In this document: in pieces, positions 1-11,700 of the stretch | How positions within the stretch are numbered: the first letter of the stretch is position 1 | How the letters are laid out: each line of letters starts with the position of its first letter | From: Asterias amurensis | Taxonomy: Eukaryota; Echinodermata; Asteroidea; Forcipulatida; Asteriidae | DNA length: 64,000 nucleotides | Assembly (NCBI RefSeq): GCF_032118995.1 | Contig: NC_092660.1 | Location: forward strand, 3,053,501-3,117,500 | Direction of reading: 5' to 3' | Notes under the pieces: model-generated | Seen by the model: only the letters and a program-made list of their open reading frames with translations | The model's database searches: none | Told to the model about the DNA's origin: nothing | Translations under genes and position numbers: made by a program

Positions 1-1596
1 TTTTTAATTCTTTCAAAGTGACCGCCAAGCGCATGTTACTGGCCACCAATTCTTTAGTTTAAGTCGCCACTTATTATACTTTATGTAGTTACAAGTTGTT
101 AAAAGATTAGTTAGTTTAATAAGAAATACACAGAAAATGTGTCTTTTTGAAAACAAATGTTGCTGCCTCAAAAAAGGACGAGGGAGGGAACGATCAACTG
201 GAAATTAATTTTTGCTTGAAGATAAATTCATCACCATAAGCGCTTGTTCAGTGTGTGGGACTCAGAAACACTTAGGCCTTTTAAGATTAAAATGTTTTCC
301 AAATGCTGCTTGCAGCGTGGTATATAAAGCAAAGGAAAACAAAAAATGTTTAATTCAGAACGCACTCATTGGTTATATTTATTGACATCTATCAATTCAA
401 AGAAAAATTAACACACAAGGAATTAGTACTCGGAACTCGTTCAACTTATAAAAGAACAATTCACTGATTTGGCGTGCAATCTCTTTTTAAACACACTGGA
501 ATAACACACAAATACGTAGATTATTATTTAAATTGTGGACAACACTGATTTTTAAAAGAGATGTAAAATATTATTTCAGGAAAAAATTGCACTTTGTATA
601 ATAAAGTTAAAGAATTAAACTAAACATTACTTTGAAGAGAATATGTTTTACACAGCACACAGTAAAATTTAAGGGGAGCACAAGGGGTGCACAATTTCTT
701 TTCTTTATGGGGGCACTTCTGGCAAAGTTTCCGTTTGCATTTTCCTTAAACAGGCCCATTTCCAGTGCCATTTTTTATGTAATCTACTGTATACTTAATT
801 TAAAAAAATACAGGTTCTGCATATAAATGGAAACATAGTTTTAAAAACATCAAAATCATTACATTAAAGTTTATAAAATGAAATAGGTTACTCTGTATTC
901 CAACCCCAAGTTAAAATAGATGGGGGTCAGGTGGGACGCCCTTAGTGATGCCACTGGTTTGACATTAAACTTCTGGAGTGGTTATATAATATGGAATAAT
1001 ATGAATACTGTAAAATTTGTTATACTTGGAAGTCCAAACTGGGGGCAAAGCAAAGATCTAAAAACTAGGCAAGACCACATTTACATAAAATGTTAAAGAC
1101 CAAAACCTACTAATGTCAAAGATCGGGGCCTTATAGATAATAAAACACTAGGTCCTTGCACTAGGTCATTATATAAGCATATCTTTGAAACTACCCAAAT
1201 TCACTATAAATTGACTTATCGCTCATTCAAATAAATCCACTTTTTATAATATTATAAACTTTTCATTGATTCTTCTTGCAATTAATGGAATTCAACACAT
1301 TGTTAACCTGATAGTGTAACTGTTAACTTTTTACCTTAACTTTGACTTTTTCTAGTCCAATTGCTTTGTTTATTGCACATTAACTCAAACTAAATTGAAG
1401 TAAATGAATCATGAAATGAATAGTTTTACTGAGATTAACTATAAAAGTATACCTGATAAAGGATAAATATATCAGTTTGGGGGTTTTAAATATTTCGTTT
1501 TAGTGAAATTAATACTTTTAATACATTAAGTAGTACTGATAGGAACTCAGGGTTCATATATTTAGGAAATTCTTTTGAATAAAACTAGTACCCCAC
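1..1596. other. Intergenic, no gene seen
   Basis: AT-rich sequence without a splice-bounded exon or a recognisable protein. The open frame at 632-826 is low-complexity and shows no family signature. I see no tRNA, strong hairpin or tandem array here. Confidence 0.6.
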
Positions 1597-1985
1597 TTAA
1601 AGGAACACGTTGCCTTGGATCGGACGAGTTGGTCAAAACAAAAGCGTTTGTAACCGTTTTTTATAAAATGCATATGGTTGGAAAGATGTTTTAAAAGTAG
1701 AATACAATGATCCACACAAGTTTGCCTCGAAATTGCGTGGTTTTCCTTATACTTTGCGAACTAACATGGTCGGCCATTTATGGGAGTCGAAATTTTGACC
1801 CCCATAAATGGCCGACGTGTTAGTCGACGAGGTAAAAGGAAAACCACGCAATTTCGAGGCATGTTTGTGTGGATCATTGTATTCTACTTTTACAACATCT
1901 TTCTACCCATATGCATTTTATAAAAACGGTTACAAACGCTTTTCAGAGACCAACTCGACCGATCCAAGGCAACGTGTTCCTTTAA
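1597..1985. mobile_element. 389-bp foldback MITE with TTAA ends, copy 1
   Basis: The whole element is one long inverted repeat with arms of about 190 bp meeting near 1783-1790, where CATTTATGGG is mirrored by CCCATAAATG. It begins TTAAAGGAACACGTTGCC and ends with the reverse complement, so TTAA sits at both edges, as expected for insertion at TTAA (piggyBac-like targeting; inference). It has no coding capacity. A near-identical copy lies at 47888-48276 and a diverged one near 46310-46520. The small frame inside one arm is a by-product of the palindrome. Confidence 0.85.
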
Positions 1986-2304
1986 ATATAAATTTGTGAT
2001 CCACATGCTTCAGAGTTAAAGGGAAGATGTACATTTGGTAATCACTTTTACAATTAACAGAAATAAAAATCTTTCAATGAGAAGCCTACAGCAGCATTTG
2101 ATAGTATAAAGCATAAAACCAATCTGACTCTACCTAGAAAAGGTCTGTATTCGTTTGGTAATGCCTCAGAAAATTAATGGCATTAACAACTTACTTGGAA
2201 CAAAGTACATCAGCTTTGGATAATGTAATGCATTTTGAGACACATTTCACTTTGAAATACTGTGGTTATATGGACAAAAAGATATGACTCTTAACCCCTC
2301 CCCA

Positions 2305-2341
2305 CCCCCCCCCCCCCCCCCGGCCAAAATTTTTTTTTTTT
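2305..2341. repeat. poly-C then poly-T tract
   Basis: About 17 C followed shortly by about 12 T. Simple sequence that is liable to assembly length error. Confidence 0.9.
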
Positions 2342-2535
2342 TAAACAAACAAAATATGAGAAGCGTTACTAAAATTAACATTTCTCAGATTGTGTATTCC
2401 AATTGCAGATTAGTCTTCCTACGTGGACAAAACTTCACTAGACTTCGGCAATATCTCAAAAACGCTAACACCTTTTAAAATGAAATTTCGCTGGTTTGTT
2501 TAATGGATATGGTTCCAATTATCATCCGTAAACAA

Positions 2536-2692
2536 CTCCCTTTAAAGGGTTTTGATAACTTTTGTATATCAATTTTTTTCGGCATGACATGATTCCCCAC
2601 TCACTGTGAATGAAGATGTATGTATTATAATTTACCTGAAGAAGTTTCAGCTTCTTAGTAAAAAAAAAAGTGAAAATCACAGAGCAATGTTC
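2536..2692. repeat. Interspersed repeat fragment (CAGAGCAATG family)
   Basis: Carries blocks shared with 11845-12242, 22860-23300 and, inverted, 26340-26640: CATGAC-ATGATTCCC, GTAGAAGTTTCAGC-like and GTGAAAATCACAGAGCAATG. No coding potential. Probably an old non-autonomous DNA transposon; family not named. Confidence 0.6.
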
Positions 2693-2753
2693 GTATTCAC
2701 AAAGTGAGAAACAAAAGAGTATCACCCAAGGACCATGTGTTGTTACAGTTGCT

Positions 2754-2759
2754 TTATTT
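2754..2759 (-). terminator. Polyadenylation signal of the NHR-ROCO-Death gene
   Basis: TTTATT on the plus strand reads AATAAA on the minus strand, about 32 bp past the TAG-type end of the coding sequence at 2791. Position and sequence fit a poly(A) signal. The 3' UTR would then be very short. Confidence 0.55.
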
Positions 2760-2790
2760 ACCCTTTAAACCCTTTAAAACTGCTTTATAT

Positions 2791-5700
2791 TCACACATAT
2801 GGATCGACCAATTCCTCCTTCACGTCCTTGCGTCCACACTCCCCCAGAGCCTCTCCAAGGTTCTTGGCCTTCTGTCTCACATCTCCCCCTTCCTGATGTG
2901 ACCATGCCACCAGCATGCCGAAGATCTGGCCGTCCGTTCCGTAGTTATCTTCCTTAAAGCGATAGAGATCAGCAGTCTTGAAGCCGAGTAACACAGCTAC
3001 TTGTTCCCATTCTGGACCAAGCTTCTTGGCGACTTGCCTTAGATGTTTCTCACTCATCACATGATCATCTGCCACAGACAACAACATTAAAACAAACATG
3101 AAATGTCTGCTTTCAGTCTTTACAAGGGTGCGCTCGATTAGCTTCCCTGGGTCGACCCCGAGGTGCTCACTTACGGGTGAGCCCCTGACAGTGACAAGAG
3201 CTAATCGAACGATCACTCACCCTCTCGTGGTGACTTCATGCACCTGGGGCCAGCCCCAAGTGACCCACTGTACTGTACTGTAATGTATTGTTCTTTAACG
3301 TATAATACACTTTGTATTGAACATTGATCGGTACAGTTTAAAAAGAGATCAGCTTACAGGAACTGGTTATTCTCAAAGACCAGTATTTTCATTTAGTGTA
3401 TCACAACAGAAAAATATGCATAAAATATCATATCTTTAAAAATTTGGACTCAATTAGGTCAGCAAAGTTTCAAGAGAATAATAAAAGAAAAAAACACCAT
3501 TTAGATACCCCCAAAATTGGCTTCAGGCCTTAAGTCTTTTATACAATCAACAGCTCTCCATTGCTCGTTAAAAAGTAACTTTTATGCCAACAATTATTTT
3601 GAGTAATATCCAATTGTGTCCAGTGCCTTTATGAGTACACTTACCACAAATGGGAAACGGCTGAGAATCCGAGCCATCAAACATCTCCTTGAACCCAGAT
3701 GGATCAATCCTCACATCTGGTTGCCTCGGACACCGTATCCGCTGTTTTCCCAGACAATCGTCGATGGACAGGAAGTGAAGAGCGCCCTCTACATTGCAAG
3801 GGCACTTTACGCAGAAACGAAAATGGAAGCCGTGGAGCCAGGGGCACTTCTCGGGATTCAACATATCGCTGAGGAAGTCTTTAACCTTTGGGAGGATGAA
3901 ACCAAATGAGAACTTCCAATAATTATTTTAATAAAGCTCTGGTGCTTCTGTTCAGCAGAGGGTTGGTTTCGCATCCCGGTCATGACACTTGTGTCCCTGA
4001 GCAAGACACTTCACTATAATTGCTTCTCTCCACCCAGATGATTGTAATTGATTTAGCCAAGTAGTACATTAATTGTTGCACAGGCTGTATACTCCAAGGG
4101 AGCTGAGATGGTTTAAGAAATTGATTAAGGCCCAGTGACCAGGGGTAATAATGTTGGAAGTGCTTTGAGACGCCCTTCAGGTGTGATATAGTGCTATATA
4201 AAAACCAGTTATTATTGTTACTATTATTATTTCCAATTGCATCATGAGTTAGTTTTTACAGTCAGACTAGAGCTCTTCTTTGCTCAGCATCAGACAACAC
4301 CCGTCTTGCTTAAAATAAACCAATCGGCAAATCTATCCAATCTGCTGCCTACAAATCCTATTCTTTAGCCGCTCCAGGACTGTGCCTATTTTCAAGAAAG
4401 CACTTTAAGAATATCTTTATAGTTGGTTGCTGTAAGTTTCTATTCTGTTCATTTGCTGTATCATTTGCAAAGATGTTGTCTGTTTGCTAAAGCACTGCTG
4501 TCCAATATGAAAAGCACTATATAAAAACTGGTTATTATTATTTTTTTTTATTATTAGTGTTGTGTCTGCTCATCTCTGTCCGTTTGATCAGGGCTCATTT
4601 TCATAGAGCAGCTAATCACAAAAATGTGCTTAGCATGAGATTTCTTCCTTGATAGAAACAGGATTACAAACCAAATTTCCCTTTGTTGCATATTGCTTGT
4701 TACTGGTATTCAGTTGTTGTTTGCTTAATCCTGAAAATCACAAGGAAATATGGTTGGTAATAGTGTTTTTATCAAGGAAGAAACTTAATTCTAAGCAAAT
4801 TGTTGTGCTTAGCAGCTCTATGAAATTGGGCCCAGCAAGGTTATATACAGTTGATAAACTCTGTCCTACCTTGCGTGTGATGACACTTGATGGTGCAGAT
4901 TCTTTTTCAATTTTATGTGATGATTGTCGCTTGGATGTCTGTACGACAGCTGGTTTTCTAATGCACACCTGATACAAACAAGACAAATTTTGTGTTTATT
5001 CATAGGCCCCTCTAGCAGGTTGGACATAACAAAACGCTTGGGGTCAACTTCACAAAGATGGTCCTAACTTAAAGGCACTGGACACTACTGATAATAACTC
5101 AAAATAATTGTTGGCATAAAAACTTACTTGCTAACTAGCAATGGAGAGCTGTTGATAGTATAAAAAGTTGTGAGAAACGGCTCCCTCTGAAGTAACATAG
5201 GTTTTGAGAAAGAAGTAATTTTCCATTAAAATATTTGAATTAGATTTCGAGACCTCAGAATTAGATTTTGAGGTCCCGAAATTAAGCATTTGAAAGCACA
5301 CAACTTCATGTGACAAGAAAACAAATTCTTCCATGATTATCTCGCAACTTTGACGACCAATTGAGTTCAAATTTTCACAGGTGTGTTATTTTGTGCATAT
5401 GTTGAGATACACCAAGTGAGAAGACTGGTCTTTAAAAATTACCAAAGGTGTCCAGAGTCTTTAAGATTAGTCCTAAGACTCTTTAGGAGTTATTACAAAC
5501 TGAAGGCTAGTCCTAAGTTAGGACGAGGTAACTCATCCTATCAAATAAACTCACTTTGATGTAAGCCATCTTGAGAGATGACATCTTAATTTGGACTTCA
5601 TGATCAACATCGAAGAAGAAACTTATCCCTTTATGGATTAGTCTTGGTTCTTCATCTCCCTTTTCCTGTGTCCATCGAAGAACTCGCACAACAATACGAC

Positions 5701-8700
5701 GAAAAATACCCTCTATGGAAAACAAAATACAAGTAAAAAATTTTGAACTTCTGTAGTATAGCTTTGTGCATGGATAACAAAATGTTATCTCTATATGAAC
5801 AAATATATGTCGGTAGAAATCCCAAATAAAAAAAAAATTTAAAAAAAATAACCCAACTTTCATCTTTTTAACGAATGTGCAAGAGGATGCTTCTGATGTT
5901 TTAACACGTTTAAGCACAAGAGGTTTGAGCAACTGCCTGGAATAATTTTCTTGGGTTTCAAACTGGATTCACTCTGTGTCACCTATAAAGCTCAGTTGCC
6001 TTTGGAACCGTCTATCTCCTCAAATTCGTTTCTAGGAGTCCCTTGAAGTTTTCAAGAAACATCTTAAAACTTTCCTGTTCAATGGTTGACTGCAAAGACA
6101 AAACTGTTTTCCCATTAATAGTGCCTCTATTTGTTTGCTTATTGTACAGTTCCACAGGTAAAGCGCTTTGGTACCCTGTGTAAGAGCAGCCTATAAATGC
6201 CTGCTAATATTATTATTATTATTGTTTAGTGGTAAGACAACTGTCATTGAATGGCAGGGGCCATGGGTTCAAATCCCACCAGAATATAGAATGCCTGTGG
6301 ATAATTTTCCCTACAGAACCCGGGAGGCACCGAGTATACAGTGCCAAATAATAGTGTTAGGATGCATTTTCAAGTTTTGCTTTTTTTGCAACTTTTGGTT
6401 TTGTAGTCTCAGCCGTCATTGGTCGATCGGCTAAAAAGCTAGTGGGTCAGTACATACCGGGCAAGACATGCATGAAGTCAACATAGAAGACATGAGACGA
6501 AGAAGGATCAATGGTGTCCATCTTGTTAGATCTAGTATGGCTGAGGTGTAAATGCGTGAAATATGAACGCTCACTGGTTCCCTGCCTGGCCGGTTTCTCA
6601 TTTTCTCTTCCCTGAAATAGTAACGGAATGAACAGTCAATCTTCAAAAATACAAGTCCCCACTTCACATGCAACACATTCAAAACAAGAATTTTAGCGTG
6701 AAGTTTTGGTGATTGGTGATTCACAATGGTCCACACATTTCTGTTTTTGTAGAAATTTGGTTTCGAGTTTCAACTTCTGACCCCTTGTATGAATTGAAGG
6801 ATAGTAAACAAAAAAGTTGTCTGTCTCAAGTCTGCAGGATATGACTTTTCAAAGTGTAAACAGTAACTTTACATCACATATCACCCTGATGTCTCAGTTA
6901 CTGTATATCACATATCACCACGATGTCTCAGTTACTGTATATCACATATCACCACGATGTCTCAGTTATTGCATACCACGTATCACCACAATATATCAGT
7001 GTATGCATTACTAACCTGATTAGGTTGTGGATGTTGTGGACACATCATGTCTAAGTGACACAACAGGTCTACGACAGCTTGTTTTGCATCCCGGGTGGAG
7101 TCAGTGGTCCCTTCTTGCCCCTCACTGAGTTTATCTCTCAAGACGTGGTTAATCAGACATTCCTCCATTATACCTTCTTCTGTCAATCTCTTCCAAGATT
7201 TCAAAAGAGCTGGCGACTAAAAAAGACAAGATACATCATCTGTGGTCTAGTGGTAAAGACATCATCTCTGAAATGCATGGGGGCGGAACTAGAGTTTTAA
7301 ATTCTTACTCTGAAAGCAATATGCTATTCACAAAATGGTGTGTGGCAGAAACCGGAACAGTAATCTGTTCGCAATTATTTAATGCTGCCACAACACACAA
7401 TTTGCACTGACCGCGTGGTTAAGACATCAGAGCCTAATTTCATAGAGCTGCTTAACGGCCACTTTTGTACTTACTGACTGAGTTTTCATGTCATAGCGCT
7501 GCTAACCGTAAGCAAACGAAAAAACATGCTAACCTTCCAATGCTTACTGTATGAAAATGAATGACATAAACAATGCAAATCAATGGTGAAGGCGCAAGCT
7601 GGCTGGCTCATGTTCTTGCTAATCTGTGAAATACAACAGTGTATGGGTTTAAATACAAATAACAATCTTAGTTTATTAAAATTCTCACCTGTTCCGTTGG
7701 CTTTGAAATATCTACAAATCTCATGAGTACTTCAATCAACCAATTGAGATCCATAAAAATGACATCACTCAAAGCCGTCTCTACATTGTTAGGTTGGAAG
7801 TAAATGTGACCCCGGTCTCGATTGAGCTGTAGCATTAGCTTGAATTCTGCTTCTGTCATGTCCGTGAACGAATTCCCTGAGGCTGCTCTCAACTGCAACA
7901 ACAAACAAGAATGTGTGCTAAGCTATCGCTTGCAAACAAAATTGTTTTGTTTTATCCATACTGAACTTGATATTTGAAGGTACTGGACACCTTTGCTTTC
8001 ACATGCCTAATAAAAGGCTTCATGCCTGACGTCTTTTAATATTTGAGTTAGAAATTACCTCTTTCTCAAAAAACTACGGTACTTCAGAGGGACCTGTTTC
8101 TCACAATGTTTTATACTATCAACAGCTCTCTATTGCTCGAACAAATTGTTTTCATGGTAATCATTATTTGAGAAATTATCAATTGAGCTCAGTGCCTTCA
8201 AAACTCTCCAACAATATGCTTCTGGGGATCCCAAGCCCAATCCATACATAAACTTGCCAAGTCCTTCTAGAGTAATCGCCTGGACAATAATTGCACACAC
8301 ACACACACAGAAGGACACGGCAATCACTATTATGCCCCTTCGACTTGCTTCAGGGCATAAACAAAATAGTTTCTGAACAACTTTTGAATTATTAAACTCC
8401 TGGGAAATAAATAATGGCAGCTTGAAGAGTGGTGAAATAAACTTATTCGTTGGAACGTTATTCTAGCACATAGGGTGTCATGGCCGAGTGGTTTAGTAGA
8501 TCATCAATTTCAAGTTCTTGGGGTTAAGCCATCATCGTTGAGTGTGGGTTCAAATCTCGGTCATAAAACCTGTGTATTGGAGAAAGATACTTTACTATGA
8601 TTACTTCTCTTCACCCAGGGGTATAAATTGGTACCTGCAAGGGTAGAGGTTGATATTTTGTATGAAAAAGCCTTTGGAGCATCATGGCAGCCCAGGGCTG

Positions 8701-11700
8701 TAAACTCCCCAGGGAGTTGAGAAAGATTAAAGGTATGTTATTGGCCCAAATGACCAGGGCACTATTGTAAAGAGCATTGATACAGTCACTATAAAATGGG
8801 CTTATATACCAACTAGTTATTATTATCTATTATTATTATTTACCACTGCCGGGGACAGGATTGGCTGACTGGTATGTCGTACTTCATCAAACTGTAACCA
8901 TTTCAGAGGAATTTCCTGTCCAATAAGCTGCTCCGACTGCAGTAAATCCCAGACATGCTGCCTCAGTGCTGTAATCTGTAAAAGATAATAATAATAAGGC
9001 CAAATAAAAAAAAATACCAAATGATTGTCCGGATTTAAAAAAAAAAAGGAGGACGACGAGTTCCTTACTCTTTACTATTTACTATTTTTTTTTCAAGATG
9101 GCCGCTTAGTATTTCAAATCAAACAGGCCACCAATCCTTCAGTTTGAACCCATCGCAAACTTATTTGATATCTATTTGTTGCATGAGGACCTGTGTTAAC
9201 ACTATTCAACAGGGTCGGATTACACTAAAAAGATTCGCTGGTGTAGGGTTCACTAATATTGTTTATGAAACAGATGGGTACCTGCGAGGGTAGAGGTTGA
9301 TATTGTGTATGAAAAAGCATTTGGAGCGCTATGGTTGCCCAGGTTGTATACTCCCCAGAGAGCTGAGAAAAATTACAGGAATGTTAATGGCCCAATGACC
9401 AGGGCATTTATGTAAAGCGCAGTGAGAAATTATTGTAAAATGCGCTTTATAATAACTAGTTATGATTGTTATAATACCTCTGTGTTATTAAAATCTTCCA
9501 CACTGCTCTCAACGGCAAAGTATCGAGTTACAACATGGTGGCGATATGGAGCCTCATTAACAGCTGTCTTGATTCTTGCAAACTTCTTTTCAACCTGTTA
9601 AAGAACAGAGAGCTTTGTATTAGAGTTTCTGGGGGGAGGGTTTGTGACCTGGCACCAGGCCCAGTTTCATGGCTCTGCTTCCTGCCGACTTCTACGCATA
9701 CGACGACCATTCTCCGCTTACGTGCTAGAGCCAAATTTCTGTGCCAAGTAAGTTAAGAATGCCTAGTAACGTGGATTACACATGCACAGAATCAAAACAT
9801 TCCCTGGTAACCTGTGAAATATGTTTGCATAAGAGTGGAATTCCCTGCTCCTGTAAGAGCAAATTATTTGCTTAGAGTAGACAAAGCCATGAAATTGGGA
9901 CCTGATCTTCAAACATACACTTGAGCTTTGTTTCAGTCAAAGTAAAGATGCTTAATTTTTGGCTAGCTGCAGAGCAGTGCGAGGCTATAATACAAATTTC
10001 CATCAGCCGTCTGTCCGTCCGTCCGGCCGTCCGCGATAAGGGACTCCTGCACATGCTGTTTGTGATTCCAGATTTGATATGTTAGTAGCTGTAACTGTTT
10101 AAAGAACTGTGAGGTTCAAGTGTGTACCATGGTTAACTGAAGGTTGACTATTTTGACTCAAATCCAGGCTGGTTGACTATTGATTGACTACTGTGGTCGA
10201 CTATTTGGAACCAGCCACGAGCCTATGGTTTCTTCAGTTGTCCTGATAGCCTGTTCCATGCTAACATTTGTAAAGCACAGAGGGGAACCAGTGGCACTAT
10301 AGCGAAAACGCAGAAGGCAATGGAGTGTTGAATACTGTGGTACCGATGAATGACTAACGAGTCGCTCGAGTGAGTATGTCACTGCGCATGTACAATGCTG
10401 GTCAGTAGTTGACTAAATGTACGCACTCGAACATGCTCATTGTGTTTTCAAGCTGGTTTATAACTCACAAGTGACTGACGTTCAATCTCATTTTCCCCCA
10501 GGCTGTTCCTGTGGCTACCAATTAAGATGATCCGAGGTGATTTCTTTCCTGTTGATGGCGTTGAGGGCAGGCTCTTTGTGACTGTACGCATCCAGAAATC
10601 CAACAATTCTAACGTGGTAAGATCATCATACAGACTCTGAAAAACAAATTATTCACAATAGCTGTTTACTGAACTGGGGTGGACACTGGATTTCACAAAG
10701 AGTTAAGACTAGTCTTATCTCGAGTTAGGACAAGTTGCTTTGTCCTAACTTATAATCTCCTAGGAATAGTCCTAACCCAAGTCGACCCCTGCACACCTTT
10801 GGTTATTGTCAAAGACCAGGACTCTCACTTGGTGTATCCCAGCATATGCATCATAAGATTACAAATCTGTGAAAATTTGAGCTCAACTCGTCATCGAAGT
10901 TGCATGAAAATAATTAAGGAAAAAAAAACTTGTTGAAAAACATTCCAGTAATACAAGACTTTTTCTCCAGAAGATGATCAGAGCATACTGATCGAAACGT
11001 CTAGTTGAAACAACGGGTCGTTTCAGAACCACCACAACTCATTTAGAGATAGTCATTACATGGTGTTACCGCAAATCTTTACTATGCATTTCCACCAAGC
11101 AAAGTTCCAAATCCTACCAAACTAGCCTTACCTTTTCATCTGATTCATTGGGTCGTTTGTCTAAATCATGCATCAGATTGAAAACCAACAGGATGATTTC
11201 TGCGTTCAAGGGAACGAGCTGATGGTATTTAAAACAAAAAACAAAATATGATTAAATGTGGAATGCTATGATTAAAATAACCTAATATAGTTTTAAAAGT
11301 ACTTCAGATTAACTTTCAAACTACTATGGTGACGCTAACCCTTTAGTGTCTTTTGATATAGATCCTTGCATAAAAAATGTTTGGACCTAGTTCAAGAAGT
11401 GACGTGACGGAGCAATTAAGAGCACTGAATTCAAACTCTGGTGTTTCTGATCAGCTGAGTGTGGGTTCGAGTTCTAGTCATGACGCTTGTGTTCTTAAGC
11501 TCAAAATTTTCTGCAAATGGTTAATTAAATAAAACACCTTCCATGATTGGTTGTTTTGTTTCCGACAATTTGCGTAATACTGTTACAAACTGTGGCTTTC
11601 TGTTTCTGTATGGCATTTATGGCTTTCCATAGTTTTCAAACAACGATTGGCAAAAACTCGGCTGTGCCGTTGCAGGAGAAGGTTCTATTGATAAAAATAA

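Noticed and set aside
1808-1999. Small frame beginning MADVLVDEVKGKPRNF, repeated at 48098-48283
   Set aside because: It lies inside one arm of a non-coding palindromic MITE and recurs only because the element does.
3616-3909. Plus-strand frame of 97 codons
   Set aside because: Antisense to ROCO exon 3645-3885, whose minus-strand product fits the COR region with correct splice phases.
6225-6290. Possible tRNA gene (A- and B-box-like sequences)
   Set aside because: No acceptor stem, and the following body is shared with several dispersed copies, so it is a SINE head. The same applies at 8478, 12950, 15320, 22050 and 26300.
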